A stretch of 64,000 nt of DNA from contig NZ_BMSF01000003.1 in NCBI RefSeq assembly GCF_014649015.1, forward strand, positions 248,001 through 312,000, written 5' to 3'. Of the stretch, positions 21,683 to 31,598 are shown in pieces. Both the position numbers and the translations under genes were made by a program. The DNA is from Streptomyces narbonensis. GTDB taxonomy: Bacteria; Actinomycetota; Actinomycetes; Streptomycetales; Streptomycetaceae. The notes under the pieces were generated by a model. It was not told the DNA's origin. It ran no database searches and worked only from the letters and a program-made list of their open reading frames with translations. Each line of letters begins with the position of its first letter. Within the stretch, counting starts at the first letter, position 1.

Positions 21683-22492
21683 TCAGCTCCGGCCGTGGCG
21701 GAGCGCCGGGTGGGCCCCGGCGGCGACCAGGTCGGCGACGGCGGCCTTCGGGTCGCGGCCGGTGACGAGGGACTCGCCGACCAGGACCGCGTCTGCGCCG
21801 GCGTTGGCGTACGCGATCAGGTCGTGCGGGCCGCGGACACCGGACTCGGCGATCTTGACGATGCCCGCCGGGATCTCGGGGGCGACGCGATCGAAGGTGG
21901 AGCGGTCGACCTTGAGGGTCTTGAGGTTGCGGGCGTTGACGCCGATGATGCGGGCGCCCGCGTCGACGGCACGCTCGACTTCTTCCTCGTCGTGGACCTC
22001 GACCAGCGGGGTCAGCCCGATGGACTCGGCACGCTCGATGAGGGAGACGAGCGCCTCCTGCTCCAGGGCGGCGACGATGAGGAGCGCGAGATCCGCTCCG
22101 TACGCCCGGGCCTCCCAGAGCTGGTACGCGGTGACGATGAAGTCCTTGCGCAGGACCGGGATGTCGACCCGGGCGCGCACGGCCTCCAGGTCGGCGAGGG
22201 AGCCGCCGAAGCGGCGCTCCTCCGTGAGGACGGAGATGACGGCCGCGCCGCCCGCCTCGTAGTCCGCGGCGAGTCCCGCCGGATCGGCGATCGCGGCGAG
22301 CGCACCCTTGGACGGGCTGGAGCGCTTGACCTCGCAGATCACCTTGACGCCGTCGCCACGCAGCGCGGCGACGCCGTCCTTGGCCTGCGGCGCCTTGGCG
22401 GCGCGCTCCTTGAGCTCGTCGAGGGTGACCCGCGCCTGCCGCTCTGCGAGGTCGGCGCGTACGCCTTCGATGATCTCGTCGAGCACACTCAC
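21683..22492 (-). CDS. trpC: Indole-3-glycerol-phosphate synthase
   Basis: TrpC closes the pyrrole ring of tryptophan by decarboxylating carboxyphenylamino-deoxyribulose phosphate. The 269-residue monofunctional TIM barrel has the catalytic strand [13 protein letters not shown], then [30 protein letters not shown], and the phosphate site ESGVRGPHD with VGESLVTG. There is no TrpF domain, which fits reliance on PriA. The GTG at 22492 has a GAAGGGGG ribosome site. First gene of the trpC-M-B-A block, 155 bp from the DUF2752 gene upstream. Confidence 0.97.
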   Translation of the reverse strand: MSVLDEIIEGVRADLAERQARVTLDELKERAAKAPQAKDGVAALRGDGVKVICEVKRSSPSKGALAAIADPAGLAADYEAGGAAVISVLTEERRFGGSLADLEAVRARVDIPVLRKDFIVTAYQLWEARAYGADLALLIVAALEQEALVSLIERAESIGLTPLVEVHDEEEVERAVDAGARIIGVNARNLKTLKVDRSTFDRVAPEIPAGIVKIAESGVRGPHDLIAYANAGADAVLVGESLVTGRDPKAAVADLVAAGAHPALRHGRS

Positions 22493-22647
22493 GCGAGGGG
22501 CCCCCTTCCGGGACGGTGATGGTGATGATGAACCAGGTTCAGCCACATCGATCCTATCCGCAGGACGGCCCCGGACTCGCATCGGCCGGAGTCGCGTCCC
22601 ACCTGCTGGGACTCCCGTCGGGGTTCGACCGGGAGCGCGCGGGCCCC

Positions 22648-23307
22648 TCAGGGGGCCAGTGCTGAGCCGAGGGGGAGGTTCCGGACCAGGGTGAAGAGGG
22701 CGAGTACGGCCCCGATCCCCCACCACCAGACCGGGGAGATCGCGAGGCGCATCGGCACACCGCGGAAGGCACGAACCAGCCACATGGCGATGACGACGGC
22801 GAAGACCCCGTAACCGACGACGGCGAGGGCGTTCGCGCCCAGGGCGGCCGGCAGGTCGCCGTGGACGAAGGCGTGGGCGCTGCGGAGTCCGCCGCATCCG
22901 GGGCAGAGGACGCCGGCGAAGCGGAGCATGGGGCACACGGGGTAGTGCCCGGGTTCGTTGGGGTCGACGGCCCCGACGTAGGCGAAGGCGGCGGCGACCC
23001 CGGCGAGGGTCGCGACCGGCGGGAGGAGCCGGCGGCCGAGCGGCCTCGGCCGCGGCCTCTGTGGAGCGAGGTGCCCGGAGGGCGCTGGGCCTCCCGGGAA
23101 CCCCGCGGGACCCGGGGGCGCGGCCGTGGTGGAGCCGGGGGGCGCGAACGCCGCGGGACCCGGGGGCGCGAACGCCGCGGGACCCGGGGGCACGGCTGCC
23201 AGGGGGTCTGCAGGCGCGGCCGGGCCGTGAGCGGCCGTCCGGGCGGATTCACCCGGTCGGGCGAGAGTTGCGTCGGTCTCGGCTTCGGCCGTCGGCTGCG
23301 GGTCCAC
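22648..23307 (-). CDS. DUF2752 membrane protein
   Basis: A 219-residue protein. Its first ~95 residues are a Pro/Ala-rich, repeat-containing cytosolic region ([19 protein letters not shown]). The membrane part follows, with about three TM helices and the DUF2752 signature [19 protein letters not shown] (paired CPxC-like cysteines), then [18 protein letters not shown]. The function is unknown; the gene sits in the trp region of Streptomyces genomes. The GTG at 23307 is the most reasonable start but has a weak ribosome site. Confidence 0.85.
   Translation of the reverse strand: MDPQPTAEAETDATLARPGESARTAAHGPAAPADPLAAVPPGPAAFAPPGPAAFAPPGSTTAAPPGPAGFPGGPAPSGHLAPQRPRPRPLGRRLLPPVATLAGVAAAFAYVGAVDPNEPGHYPVCPMLRFAGVLCPGCGGLRSAHAFVHGDLPAALGANALAVVGYGVFAVVIAMWLVRAFRGVPMRLAISPVWWWGIGAVLALFTLVRNLPLGSALAP
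23105..23195. repeat. Tandem GC-rich repeat coding PPGPAAFA
   Basis: Units of about 21-27 bp built on GCGAACGCCGCGGGACCCGG repeat two to four times within the N-terminal part of the DUF2752 gene, giving the PPGPAAFA repeat in the protein. Confidence 0.75.
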
Positions 23308-23331
23308 CCGGTGATTCTCGCCCCTGACGCG

Positions 23332-23368
23332 CGAGAGCGCAGCCCGGCACGGCCGGACTGCGCTCTCG
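23332..23368. terminator. Strong stem-loop after the HGxxPAAW gene
   Basis: An 11-bp outer stem (CGAGAGCGCAG with CTGCGCTCTCG) and an inner 5-bp stem (CCGGC with GCCGG, loop ACG) form one long hairpin 17 bp beyond the stop of the HGxxPAAW gene on the minus strand. Confidence 0.75.
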
Positions 23369-23384
23369 GGTGCTGCGTGTCGCG

Positions 23385-23639
23385 TCAGGAACGGGCCTGC
23401 GCGGTCGCGGTGGCGACCTCGCGGGCGGCGGCGACGGCCGCCGACTCCTTCGGCATGCCGAGGCCCGCGATCTTCATCGCGCCGCCGACGATGCCGCCGA
23501 GGACGATGACACCCACGCCGGCCCAGAATCCGGGCTGGTTGGCGGCCACCATGAAGACGCCGGCGATGCAGAAGCCGATGAAGGAGATGATGACACCGGT
23601 CCAGGCGGCCGGGGTGTGTCCGTGGGCGCTGCCCGCCAT
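23385..23639 (-). CDS. HGxxPAAW family small membrane protein
   Basis: An 84-residue protein with the family-defining HGHTPAAW near the N-terminus (6-13), two TM helices (GVIISFIGFCIAGVFMVAA and AGVGVIVLGGIVGGAMKIAGL), and a charged Ala-rich tail. The function is unknown; the family is actinobacterial and tied to trp loci. A strong terminator follows it, so it is probably the end of the hisI-trpE-membrane-protein transcript or a separate unit. Confidence 0.88.
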   Translation of the reverse strand: MAGSAHGHTPAAWTGVIISFIGFCIAGVFMVAANQPGFWAGVGVIVLGGIVGGAMKIAGLGMPKESAAVAAAREVATATAQARS

Positions 23640-23845
23640 GAGTTGCTCCTCGTTGCAGTTGCTCGATGGTGAGGTCTCGCGTGCGCGGACACTCGGTGCC
23701 CATTGTCCCGCACGCGGGCACGCGAGGATGAATCGGGGGTGCCCGGACGATCACGCGTCGCGGCGCGCCACTCCCACCGAACTCTCCGGACGGGCTCTCC
23801 GGACGGACTCCGCGGCCGGTCGCGCCGACTCGGCCCTCAGGCCGG

Positions 23846-24496
23846 TCATTCGCCCCGGGTGGGGTCCTCGCCGCGGTCCAGGGCCTTCCAGAGGTCCTCG
23901 GGCCGGTCGGGGTCGACGGTGGGGGCCTTGCGCGCGGTGCGCGGGGTCCCCGACCGCTCGTACCGGCCGCCCATCGCGGGCCAGGTCGTGCCGAAGCGCA
24001 GCGCGAGGAGGCCGGCGAGCAGGATGAGGACGGCCCCGGCGGCCGTGACGTACGGCCAGGCGGTGTGGGTCAGACCGGCCACGGCGGCGGCCGTGTCGCC
24101 GCTGATCCGGGCGGCCTCGGCGTCGAGCGCGGCGCTGTCGGAGGCGCCGAGGACGGCGGCGAGCGCGGCGCCCGCGCCGCTCAGCGCGAGGAGCGCGGCG
24201 ACGAGGGTGCGGCCGGTGCGGCGGACGGCGAAGACGGCGAAGAGCGCGGCGAGTCCGACGATCGCGAGGGCGGTCGGCACCCCGGTGACGGCGCCGCCGT
24301 CGGCCTCGACGGGGACGGTGCCGCCGCCGACGGACGCGGTGCCCTCCGCCCAGATCTGGCCGGCCGAGAGCAGGACGACGGTGGCGCCGAGGGCGCCGAG
24401 GAGGAGGGCCGCGGCCAGGCTGCGGCGGCCGCCGGAGGGGACGGCCACTCGGGCGGCCCGGGGCTGGGGTACGGGTACGGCACTCACGTACCCCAC
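23846..24496 (-). CDS. Trp-operon-associated membrane protein (TIGR02234/Trp_oprn_chp)
   Basis: A 216-residue membrane protein with about four TM helices (first LAAALLLGALGATVVLLSAGQIWAEG, last VTAAGAVLILLAGLLALRFG) and a cytosolic C-terminal tail. The length, the GQIW motif after TM1 and the position 14 bp after trpE match the actinobacterial Trp-operon conserved hypothetical family. Start: GTG at 24496, or GTG at 24487 three codons later. The role is unknown; co-transcription with trpE suggests a link to tryptophan or aromatic transport. Confidence 0.87.
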   Translation of the reverse strand: MGYVSAVPVPQPRAARVAVPSGGRRSLAAALLLGALGATVVLLSAGQIWAEGTASVGGGTVPVEADGGAVTGVPTALAIVGLAALFAVFAVRRTGRTLVAALLALSGAGAALAAVLGASDSAALDAEAARISGDTAAAVAGLTHTAWPYVTAAGAVLILLAGLLALRFGTTWPAMGGRYERSGTPRTARKAPTVDPDRPEDLWKALDRGEDPTRGE

Positions 24497-24510
24497 TATC
24501 CCCTACGGAC

Positions 24511-26001
24511 TCAGGAGCCGTTCATCCGGTTGGCGGTGTGTACGGCGCGGAGCACGGCGGCGGCCTTGTTGCGGCACTCGTTGTCCTCGGCAACCGGATC
24601 GGAATCCGCGACGACACCCGCTCCGGCCTGCACGTACGCCGTTCCGTCCCGGAGGAGCGCGGTGCGGATGGCGATGGCCGTGTCCGCGTCGCCGGCGAAA
24701 TCGAGATAACCGACACATCCGCCGTAGAGGCCGCGCCGGGAGGGTTCGAGCTCCTCGATGATCTGCATCGCGCGGGGCTTGGGCGCGCCGGAGAGCGTGC
24801 CGGCCGGGAAGCAGGCGGTGAGGACGTCGAAGGCGGTCCGTCCGTCGGCGACCCTGCCGGTCACGGTGGAGACGATGTGCATGACGTGCGAGTAGCGCTC
24901 GACGGACATGAAGTCGACGACCTCCACCGAGCCGGGCGCGCAGACCCGGCCGAGGTCGTTGCGGCCGAGGTCGACGAGCATGAGGTGCTCGGCCCGCTCC
25001 TTGGGGTCGGCGAGCAGCTCCTCGGCGAGGTCGTGGTCCTCCTGCGGGGTGGCGCCGCGGTGCCGGGTGCCGGCGATGGGGTGGAGGAGGGCGTGGCCGT
25101 CCTCGACCTTGACGAGGGCCTCGGGGCTGGATCCGACGACGTCGAAGCCGTTCTCGAAGCGGAAGAGGTACATGTACGGGGAGGGGTTGGTGGCCCGCAG
25201 GACCCGGTAGACGTCGAGCGCGGAGGCCTCGCAGGGGGTCTCGAAGCGCTGCGAGGGGACGACCTGGAAGGCTTCGCCGGCCCGGATCCGCTCCTTGATG
25301 TCCTCGACGGCGTCCTGGTAGGCCGGGCCGCCCCAGAGCGCGGAGAACTCGGGAAGTTCGGAGGCGGGGAGCGCGGTGGGGGCGGCGGCGACCGGGCGGG
25401 CGAGGTCGGCCTCCATGGCGTCGAGGCGGGCCACGGCGTGGGCGTACGCCTCCTCGACGCCGGTCTCCAGGTCGTTGTGGTTGATCGCGTTGGCGATCAG
25501 CAGGACCGAGCCGTCCCAGTGGTCGAGGACCGCGAGGTCGCTGGTGAGGAGCATGGTCAGCTCGGGGAGCTGCAGGTCGTCGCGGGTGGAGTCGCCGATC
25601 TTCTCCAGGCGACGGACGATGTCGTAGCCGAGGTAGCCGACCATGCCGCCGGTGAAGGGGGGCATGCCGGGCTCGGGGCTCCGGGGCGTGTGGAGGGTCT
25701 CGACGGTGGCGCGCAGGGCCTGGAGCGGGTCGCCGTCGGTGGGGACGCCGACGGGCGGGGTGCCCAGCCAGTGGGCTTCGCCGTCCTTCACGGTCAGGGT
25801 GGCGTCGCTGCGGACTCCGACGAAGGAGTAGCGGGACCAGCTTCGGCCGTTCTCCGCGGATTCGAGGAGGAAGGTGCCGGGGCGTTCGGCCGCGAGCTTG
25901 CGGTAGAGCCCGACCGGCGTGTCGCCGTCCGCGAGGAGCCTGCGGCTGACGGGGATGACGCGGCGGTCGGCCGCCAGCTTGCGGAAGGTCTCGAGATCCA
26001 T
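24511..26001 (-). CDS. trpE: Anthranilate synthase component I
   Basis: TrpE converts chorismate to anthranilate using ammonia from a TrpG partner, which is not encoded in this window. The chain is 496 residues. The feedback-inhibition motif [16 protein letters not shown] lies at about 45-60. The catalytic C-terminal half includes [32 protein letters not shown], and [14 protein letters not shown], with the Mg-binding Glu in the DNECRNK region. The ATG at 26001 lies 11 bp after the hisI stop, so hisI and trpE are probably one transcript. Confidence 0.97.
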   Translation of the reverse strand: MDLETFRKLAADRRVIPVSRRLLADGDTPVGLYRKLAAERPGTFLLESAENGRSWSRYSFVGVRSDATLTVKDGEAHWLGTPPVGVPTDGDPLQALRATVETLHTPRSPEPGMPPFTGGMVGYLGYDIVRRLEKIGDSTRDDLQLPELTMLLTSDLAVLDHWDGSVLLIANAINHNDLETGVEEAYAHAVARLDAMEADLARPVAAAPTALPASELPEFSALWGGPAYQDAVEDIKERIRAGEAFQVVPSQRFETPCEASALDVYRVLRATNPSPYMYLFRFENGFDVVGSSPEALVKVEDGHALLHPIAGTRHRGATPQEDHDLAEELLADPKERAEHLMLVDLGRNDLGRVCAPGSVEVVDFMSVERYSHVMHIVSTVTGRVADGRTAFDVLTACFPAGTLSGAPKPRAMQIIEELEPSRRGLYGGCVGYLDFAGDADTAIAIRTALLRDGTAYVQAGAGVVADSDPVAEDNECRNKAAAVLRAVHTANRMNGS

Positions 26002-26012
26002 GGCGCCAGACC

Positions 26013-26363
26013 TTACTGGGAGAGCGGGAGCACGTCGGCGTCGAAGCAGGTGCGGTCGCCGGTGTGGCAGGCGGCTCCGACCTGGTCGACCTTGACGAGG
26101 ACGGTGTCGGCGTCGCAGTCGAGGGCGACGGCCTTGACGTGCTGGACGTGCCCGGAGGTGTCGCCCTTGACCCAGTACTCGTTGCGGCTGCGGGACCAGT
26201 AGGTGGCGCGGCCGGTGGTGAGGGTGCGGTGGAGGGCCTCGTCGTCCATCCAGCCGAGCATCAGCACCTCGCCGGTGTCGTACTGCTGGGCGATGGCGGG
26301 CACGAGCCCGTCGGGGCTGCGCTTGAGGCGGGAGGCGACGGCCGGGTCGAGATTGCTGCTCAT
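26013..26363 (-). CDS. hisI: Phosphoribosyl-AMP cyclohydrolase
   Basis: HisI opens the adenine ring of PR-AMP in step 3 of histidine synthesis, using Zn2+ and Mg2+. At 116 residues it is a monofunctional enzyme without the HisE domain. Seen: [41 protein letters not shown] and the metal site CHTGDRTCF. It is separated from the main his operon by four genes and is instead placed directly in front of trpE. The ATG at 26363 is supported by family alignment of [10 protein letters not shown]. Confidence 0.97.
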   Translation of the reverse strand: MSSNLDPAVASRLKRSPDGLVPAIAQQYDTGEVLMLGWMDDEALHRTLTTGRATYWSRSRNEYWVKGDTSGHVQHVKAVALDCDADTVLVKVDQVGAACHTGDRTCFDADVLPLSQ

Positions 26364-26434
26364 GGGGCCATTGTGCCGCGCGCGGAGGCGGTGTCCGGCG
26401 CGGTGTCCACTGGGCGGACCGGAGGCCCCGGTCG

Positions 26435-26440
26435 TACGCT
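26435..26440 (+). promoter_or_regulatory. Possible -10 element for a leaderless mRNA
   Basis: TACGCT ends 7 nt before the ATG at 26448. No Shine-Dalgarno is evident, so transcription may begin at the start codon. No convincing -35 is seen. Confidence 0.4.
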
Positions 26441-26447
26441 GGCGGGC

Positions 26448-27083
26448 ATGTCGACACATGCGAAACGTGAACGGCTTCTGCTCGCCGATCTGTTGGAGGC
26501 GGCGGGTCCTGACGCCCCGACGCTCTGCGAGGGCTGGCGGACCCGGGACCTCGCGGCCCACGTGGTGGTGCGCGAGCGGCGGCCGGACGCGGCGGCGGGT
26601 GCGGTCGTACCGGTGCTGAAGGAGCGGATGGACCGGGTGACGGCGGAGTTCGCCGAGAAGCCGTACGAGGAGCTGATCCGGCTGATCCGTACGGGGCCGC
26701 CGCGGTTCTCGCCGTTCACGATCAAGCAGGTGGACGAGGGTGCGAACGTCGTCGAGTTCTACGTCCACACGGAGGACGTGCGGCGTGCCCAGCCCGAGTG
26801 GTCGGCGCGCGAGCTCGACCCGGTCTTCGCGGACGTCCTCTGGTCCCGCCTGGAGCGGGCGGCCCGGCTGATGGGCCGGAAGGCCCCGGTGGGCCTGGTG
26901 CTGCGCCGCCCGAACGGCCAGACGGCGGTGGCCCACCGCGGCACCCCGGTGGTGACGGCCTCCGGGGAGCCGGGCGAACTGCTGATGTACCTGTACGGGC
27001 GCCAGGACTCCGCCAAGGTGGCTCTGGAGGGCGAGCCGGACGCGATCGAGCGGCTGCGGGAGACGAAGCAGCTGGGGATCTAG
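26448..27083 (+). CDS. TIGR03085-type DinB/MDMPI-like protein
   Basis: A 211-residue protein of the actinobacterial TIGR03085 family, related to the DinB/mycothiol-dependent maleylpyruvate isomerase N-terminal fold. Seen: [38 protein letters not shown] (a His typical of the metal site), and [19 protein letters not shown] with a second His. The C-terminal half has [13 protein letters not shown] and [14 protein letters not shown]. It may be a metal-dependent, thiol-linked enzyme, but no activity is established. It is divergent from hisI. Confidence 0.85.
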   Translation: MSTHAKRERLLLADLLEAAGPDAPTLCEGWRTRDLAAHVVVRERRPDAAAGAVVPVLKERMDRVTAEFAEKPYEELIRLIRTGPPRFSPFTIKQVDEGANVVEFYVHTEDVRRAQPEWSARELDPVFADVLWSRLERAARLMGRKAPVGLVLRRPNGQTAVAHRGTPVVTASGEPGELLMYLYGRQDSAKVALEGEPDAIERLRETKQLGI

Positions 27084-27121
27084 TCTCCCGGCTGCGGGAG
27101 AGACGAAGCAGCTGGGGATCT
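27051..27121. repeat. Direct duplication of a gene 3' end
   Basis: The last ~31 bp of the TIGR03085 gene (CGGCTGCGGGAGACGAAGCA onward) are repeated at 27089-27121, after the stop codon, with a 2-bp AG insertion. This is a local duplication without coding effect. Confidence 0.9.
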
Positions 27122-27133
27122 CGGTCTGGGCGG

Positions 27134-28375
27134 TCAGCTTCGGGGCAGTTCGGCGCGGCGCAGGGCCTTCACGGACAGGCCGTAGATCCCGCCGAGGGCG
27201 CAGACGGCGGCGCAGGCGGTGAAGACGGGCGCGGGGCCCCAGGCTCCGACGGCCGCGCCGACGAGCGGGAAGCTCAGCGGGGCGATACCGAGGCTGAAGA
27301 AGGTGGTGACCGAGGTGACCCGGCCCAGGTAGGCGGGGTCGCACTCGGTCTGGGTGAGTGCTCCGCACAGGGCGCCGCTGAGTCCGGCGAGCAGGCCGAC
27401 CGTGACCGCCACGGCCACGGTGACGGGCAGCTTCGGCACGTACGCGAGGGCGCCGATCGAGACCGCGCCGAGGGCGATGGTCCAGGAGAGCACGCGCCCG
27501 GCGCGCGGGATGCGGCCCCGTACGGTCAGGAGCAGGGAGGCGGCCCCCGCTCCCGTACCGAATCCGGCCAGGATCCAGCCGATGCCGGCGGCGCCCCAGC
27601 CGCGTGCGTCGGAGAGGAGCGCGAGGCCGACGTTGAGGGGGCCGACGAAGCCGAGGTCGCTGAGGGCGATGACGACGACCAGCGGGCCGAGGACGCGGTG
27701 TCCGCGGAGGTAGCGCAGGCCGTCGGTCAGGTCCCGCAGGGCGGTGGTCTTCTCCCGGGGCTCGCCGTCGGAGGGCAGCGGCGAGAGGCGGAGCGCCAGG
27801 AGCAGGGGCAGCGAGAAGGCGAAGAGCAGACCGGCCGCGCCGAACGCAGCGGCCGGCCCGCCGGAGGCGACCGCGAGCCCGCCGAGCGGGGCGCCGACGA
27901 GGACCGATATCCGGTACGAGAGCCCCCGCATGCCCTGGACCCTGCCGAGCTGGGCGGAGGGGGCGATCCGCGGCGGCAGGGCGCCGACGGCGGGCATGAA
28001 CAGGGCGTCCACGGCTCCGAAGACGAGCGCGATGGCGGCGAGGGCCCAGAGCCCAGGGGTGGAGAGCGCGAGCAGGGCGGCGACGCCGAGGACGACGACA
28101 CAGCGGACGGCGTCGGAGGAGATGACGACCCGGCGGGGTCCGAACCGGTCGGCGACGACTCCCCCGAAGAGCATCAGCAGGGCGCGCATCACGGCGCTGA
28201 GGGCGAGCACGATTCCGGCCTGCGCGGGGGTTCCGCTCTGGACGGCGGCCCAGGAGAGGGCCAGGTGGTAGACCATGTCGCCGGTGGTGGAGGCGGTGTA
28301 GGCGCCGAGCCAGCGCAGCACGTTGGGGTCGCGGTAGGCGGGCCGCTCGACGGGCGCGAGCTGGGTGGCCGTCAT
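27134..28375 (-). CDS. MFS drug-efflux-type transporter
   Basis: A 413-residue major facilitator with about 12 TM helices, of the DHA3/enterobactin-exporter-like type. The loop 2-3 motif [14 protein letters not shown] is clear, and helix 5 carries [15 protein letters not shown]. The ATG at 28375 overlaps the stop of the ArsR-type regulator (ATGA), so the two are one operon controlled by that regulator. The substrate is unknown, most likely a small toxic molecule. A longer upstream ORF is an artefact. Confidence 0.9.
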   Translation of the reverse strand: MTATQLAPVERPAYRDPNVLRWLGAYTASTTGDMVYHLALSWAAVQSGTPAQAGIVLALSAVMRALLMLFGGVVADRFGPRRVVISSDAVRCVVVLGVAALLALSTPGLWALAAIALVFGAVDALFMPAVGALPPRIAPSAQLGRVQGMRGLSYRISVLVGAPLGGLAVASGGPAAAFGAAGLLFAFSLPLLLALRLSPLPSDGEPREKTTALRDLTDGLRYLRGHRVLGPLVVVIALSDLGFVGPLNVGLALLSDARGWGAAGIGWILAGFGTGAGAASLLLTVRGRIPRAGRVLSWTIALGAVSIGALAYVPKLPVTVAVAVTVGLLAGLSGALCGALTQTECDPAYLGRVTSVTTFFSLGIAPLSFPLVGAAVGAWGPAPVFTACAAVCALGGIYGLSVKALRRAELPRS

Positions 28376-28959
28376 GAGCGGTAGGGGAACGCGTGGAGGT
28401 GGACGGCGATGTTCTCGCGGCCCTCGGTCTCGCCGGCCGCTTCCGCGGCGCGGGCAGCCTGGTCGTACTTCTTCAGGACGGCTTCGAGTTCCGCTCCGAG
28501 GGCGGTGAGTTCGGCGGCGGTGAGGCGGGGCAGCCACTCGGAGCTGACGGCGGCGGTGCGCCATTCGCCGGACCAGGTGAGCCGCTCGTCGAGGAAGCGG
28601 CGGTGGAGCTCGACGCGCTGCTCGTTGATGGTGCGGCCGAAGGCGACGCTCGCGGCGACGAGCTCGGGCGTGCTCCGGACGTCCTCCTCCTGGACGCTGA
28701 TGCCGTACGAGGCAGGCTGCCACCACCGCTCCCTGCCGTCCGTCGACCGGCTCTGGGCCTCCTCGATGAGGCCGTGGTCGGCGAGCTTGCGCAGGTGGTA
28801 GCTGACGAGCGAGACGGCCTCGTCGAGCTGGTCGGCGAGCTGGGAGGCCGTGGCCGTGCGGGCCACGAAGAGGGCCCGGTAGAGGCGCATCCGCAGCGGG
28901 TGCGAGATGGCCTTGAGGGTGCCGAGGTCGGTGATCCGACGGTTCTCCTGCGAGGTCAT
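28372..28959 (-). CDS. ArsR-family (HTH_20) transcriptional regulator
   Basis: A 195-residue winged-helix protein. The DNA-binding domain spans about residues 10-95: [17 protein letters not shown], then [32 protein letters not shown] and the wing [11 protein letters not shown]. The longer C-terminal helical part ([17 protein letters not shown]) resembles the HTH_20/ArsR proteins that control MFS genes and would sense a ligand; no metal-binding cysteines are seen. A 22-bp palindrome 30 bp upstream of the start is the likely operator for autoregulation and control of the exporter. Confidence 0.9.
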   Translation of the reverse strand: MTSQENRRITDLGTLKAISHPLRMRLYRALFVARTATASQLADQLDEAVSLVSYHLRKLADHGLIEEAQSRSTDGRERWWQPASYGISVQEEDVRSTPELVAASVAFGRTINEQRVELHRRFLDERLTWSGEWRTAAVSSEWLPRLTAAELTALGAELEAVLKKYDQAARAAEAAGETEGRENIAVHLHAFPYRS

Positions 28960-28971
28960 GACACCCGACCC

Positions 28972-29010
28972 TAGATACGAAGGAAAACTTGCGCAATGAA
29001 TATTGCGCAA
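28972..29010 (-). promoter_or_regulatory. Promoter and palindromic operator of the ArsR-MFS operon
   Basis: The operator at 28989-29010 has two TTGCGCAA blocks 6 bp apart (TGAATA spacer), a near-perfect 22-bp inverted repeat in unusually AT-rich DNA. On the minus strand a -10-like TATCTA (28972-28977) lies 17 bp from TTCATT inside the palindrome, so a bound repressor would cover the -35 region. Confidence 0.65.
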
Positions 29011-29033
29011 ATAATCCTGCACATCTGGAGAAG

Positions 29034-29063
29034 CGGAAGGGGCTCCCGAGGGAGCCCCTTCCG
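29034..29063. terminator. hisF terminator
   Basis: A 14-bp stem (CGGAAGGGGCTCCC with GGGAGCCCCTTCCG) and a GA loop form a perfect hairpin 9 bp beyond the hisF stop. It ends the his operon before the ArsR promoter. Confidence 0.85.
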
Positions 29064-29072
29064 GCAAACGGC

Positions 29073-29828
29073 TCAGCGGACCGGGTGGCCCGCCTCCCGC
29101 AGCGCGTCCTTGACCTGCGAGATCCGCAGGTCGCCGAAGTGGAAGACGGAAGCCGCGAGCACCGCGTCCGCGCCCGCCGCGACGGCCGGCGGGAAGTCGG
29201 CCAGCTTGCCGGCGCCGCCGGAGGCGATCACCGGGACCGTGACGTGCTTGCGCACGGCCGCGATCATCTCGGTGTCGTAGCCGTCCTTCGTGCCGTCGGC
29301 GTCCATCGAGTTGAGGAGGATCTCCCCCGCGCCGAGCTCGGCGGCCCGGTGCGCCCACTCGACGGCGTCGATGCCGGTGCCCTTGCGGCCGCCGTGCGTC
29401 GTCACCTCGAAGGAGCCGGAGGCGGTACGCCGGGCGTCGACCGAGAGGACGAGCACCTGGCGGCCGAAGCGCTCCGCGATCTCCTGGATCAGCTCGGGGC
29501 GCTCGATGGCGGCGGTGTTGACGCCCACCTTGTCGGCCCCGGCCCGCAGCAGCTTGTCGACGTCCTCCGCCGTGCGGACCCCGCCGCCCACGGTGAGCGG
29601 GATGAAGACCTGCTCGGCGGTGCGGCGCACCACGTCGTAGGTGGTCTCCCGGTTGCCGGAGGAGGCGGTGATGTCGAGGAAGGTCAGCTCGTCGGCGCCC
29701 TCGGCGTCGTACAGCTTGGCCATCTCGACGGGGTCGCCCGCGTCGCGGAGGTTCTGGAAGTTGACGCCCTTGACGACCCGGCCGTTGTCCACGTCCAGGC
29801 AGGGGATCACGCGTACGGCGAGGCTCAT
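29073..29828 (-). CDS. hisF: Imidazole glycerol phosphate synthase, cyclase subunit
   Basis: HisF uses ammonia from HisH to turn PRFAR into imidazole glycerol phosphate and AICAR. The 251-residue TIM barrel has catalytic Asp11 in [15 protein letters not shown] and the second Asp in LVLSVDARR, with phosphate sites VGGGVRT and IASGGAG. The ATG overlaps the ridA stop (ATGA). It is the last gene of the hisD-to-hisF operon and is followed by a strong hairpin. Confidence 0.97.
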   Translation of the reverse strand: MSLAVRVIPCLDVDNGRVVKGVNFQNLRDAGDPVEMAKLYDAEGADELTFLDITASSGNRETTYDVVRRTAEQVFIPLTVGGGVRTAEDVDKLLRAGADKVGVNTAAIERPELIQEIAERFGRQVLVLSVDARRTASGSFEVTTHGGRKGTGIDAVEWAHRAAELGAGEILLNSMDADGTKDGYDTEMIAAVRKHVTVPVIASGGAGKLADFPPAVAAGADAVLAASVFHFGDLRISQVKDALREAGHPVR

Positions 29829-30226
29829 GCGGACTCCTCCGTCCGGTAGGCCTCGACCTCCACCTCGACGACCAGGCGCGGGTCGACGAAGCCGGAGACG
29901 ATGATCATCGAGGCGGCGGGGCGGACGGCGTCGAACAGCTCCTTGTGGGCGCGGCCGACCTCGTCCACGTCGCGGGCGTGGGTGATGTACATCCGCGTCC
30001 GCACGACGTCCTGCACGCCCAGGCCGAGCTGCTTGAGCGCGGCGAAGGCCACCTCGAAGGAGTTGACCGTCTGGTCGTACGGACCGCCGTCGGCGATCTG
30101 GCCGTCGACGACCGAGGTGCAGCCGGCGACCAGGACCGTGCCGTTGGGCAGCTCCACCGCGCGGGAGTAGCCGAACTGCTCCTCCCAGGGAGCGCCGGTG
30201 ACGACCTTGCGTACGGAGTCGGTCAT
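29825..30226 (-). CDS. ridA: RidA-family enamine/imine deaminase
   Basis: A 133-residue RidA (YjgF) family protein; the family hydrolyses reactive 2-aminoacrylate-type enamines and protects PLP enzymes. Seen: [42 protein letters not shown] (the Arg that binds the substrate carboxylate), and [23 protein letters not shown] with the conserved C-terminal Glu. It is locked between priA and hisF by ATGA overlaps at both ends. Some RidA-like subgroups lack deaminase activity; here the Arg in RTRMY is kept. Confidence 0.9.
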   Translation of the reverse strand: MTDSVRKVVTGAPWEEQFGYSRAVELPNGTVLVAGCTSVVDGQIADGGPYDQTVNSFEVAFAALKQLGLGVQDVVRTRMYITHARDVDEVGRAHKELFDAVRPAASMIIVSGFVDPRLVVEVEVEAYRTEESA

Positions 30227-30951
30227 ACGGCGGCCACCGTCGCGAGCGCCTCTTCGAGGGTGAAGGCCTTGGCGTAGAGCGCCTTGCCGACGATCGCGCC
30301 CTCGACGCCGAGCGGGACGAGCTCCGAGATGGCCCGCAGGTCGTCCAGGGACGAGACGCCGCCGGAGGCGACGACGGGCTTGTCGGTGGCCGCGCAGACG
30401 TTCTTCAGGAGCTCCAGGTTGGGGCCCTGGAGCGTGCCGTCCTTGGCGATGTCGGTGACGACGTAGCGGGCGCAGCCCTCGGCGTCGAGGCGGGCGAGCG
30501 TCTCGTACAGGTCGCCGCCGTCGCGGGTCCAGCCGCGGCCGCGCAGGGTCGTGCCGCGCACGTCGAGGCCGACGGCGATCTTGTCGCCGAACTCGGCGAT
30601 GACCTTGGCGACCCACTCGGGGGTCTCCAGCGCGGCGGTGCCGAGGTTGACGCGGGTGCAGCCGGTGGCGAGGGCCGCCGCGAGGGAGGCGTCGTCGCGG
30701 ATGCCGCCGGAGAGCTCGACCTTGATGTCCATGGCCCCGGCGACCTCGGCGATCAGCTGCCGGTTGTCACCGGTGCCGAAGGCGGCGTCGAGGTCGACGA
30801 GGTGCAGCCACTCGGCGCCGGAGCGCTGCCAGGCGAGGGCCGCTTCGAGCGGGGAGCCGTAGGAGGTCTCGCTGCCGGACTCGCCGTGCACGAGGCGGAC
30901 GGCCTGGCCGTCACGGACGTCGACGGCGGGGAGGAGTTCGAGAGTGCTCAC
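30223..30951 (-). CDS. priA: Bifunctional HisA/TrpF isomerase PriA
   Basis: A 242-residue TIM barrel that isomerises ProFAR for histidine and, in Streptomyces, phosphoribosyl anthranilate for tryptophan. Seen: catalytic Asp in [17 protein letters not shown], the second Asp in [15 protein letters not shown], phosphate sites ELSGGIRDD and VASGGVSS. No separate trpF occurs in this window, which supports dual function. The GTG start overlaps the hisH stop, and the stop overlaps ridA. Confidence 0.95.
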   Translation of the reverse strand: MSTLELLPAVDVRDGQAVRLVHGESGSETSYGSPLEAALAWQRSGAEWLHLVDLDAAFGTGDNRQLIAEVAGAMDIKVELSGGIRDDASLAAALATGCTRVNLGTAALETPEWVAKVIAEFGDKIAVGLDVRGTTLRGRGWTRDGGDLYETLARLDAEGCARYVVTDIAKDGTLQGPNLELLKNVCAATDKPVVASGGVSSLDDLRAISELVPLGVEGAIVGKALYAKAFTLEEALATVAAV

Positions 30952-31598
30952 AGGGTTCCGATCCAGTTGGTGAGGAGCTGGGCTCCGGCGTCGCCGGACT
31001 TCTCGGGGTGGAACTGGGTCGCCCACAGGGCGCCGTTCTCGACGGCCGCGACGAACGGCTCGCCGTGGGTGGCCCAGGTGACCTTGGGGGCGCGCATGTT
31101 CTTGTTGCCGACCTCCAGGGTCCACTCGCGCACCGCGTAGGAGTGCACGAAGTAGTACCGGGCGTCGGCGTCGAGGCCGGCGAAGAGCTCGCTGCCCTCG
31201 GGCGCGTCCACCGTGTTCCAGCCCATGTGGGGCACGACGGGGGCGTTCAACGGCTCGACCGTACCGGGCCACTCGTCCAGGCCCTCGGTCTCCACGCCGT
31301 GCTCGATGCCCTGGGCGAAGAGGATCTGCATGCCGACGCAGATGCCCATGACGGGACGCCCGCCGGAGAGCCGGCGACCGATGATCCACTCGCCACGGGC
31401 GTCCTTGAGTCCGCTCATGCAGGCGGAGAAGGCGCCGACGCCGGGGACGAGGAGTCCGTCGGCGTTCATGGCCTTGTCGTAGTCGCGGGTGATCTCGACG
31501 TCGGCGCCGACCCGGGCGAGCGCGCGCTCGGCGGAGCGGACGTTTCCGAAGCCGTAGTCGAAGACGACGACCTTCTTGGGGCTGCCGGTCACGGTCAT
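30948..31598 (-). CDS. hisH: Imidazole glycerol phosphate synthase, glutaminase subunit
   Basis: A 216-residue class-I glutamine amidotransferase that feeds ammonia to HisF. The nucleophile Cys lies in [12 protein letters not shown], and the His-Glu pair in [10 protein letters not shown]; the oxyanion region is [14 protein letters not shown] chose the ATG at 31598 because it overlaps the preceding stop (ATGA), the rule in this operon; a GTG two codons earlier is possible. The chain is of normal length. Confidence 0.96.
   Translation of the reverse strand: MTVTGSPKKVVVFDYGFGNVRSAERALARVGADVEITRDYDKAMNADGLLVPGVGAFSACMSGLKDARGEWIIGRRLSGGRPVMGICVGMQILFAQGIEHGVETEGLDEWPGTVEPLNAPVVPHMGWNTVDAPEGSELFAGLDADARYYFVHSYAVREWTLEVGNKNMRAPKVTWATHGEPFVAAVENGALWATQFHPEKSGDAGAQLLTNWIGTL

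Noticed and set aside
22493..22647. A missing trpF or trpD between trpC and the DUF2752 gene
   Set aside because: The gap is only 155 bp and contains no suitable frame.
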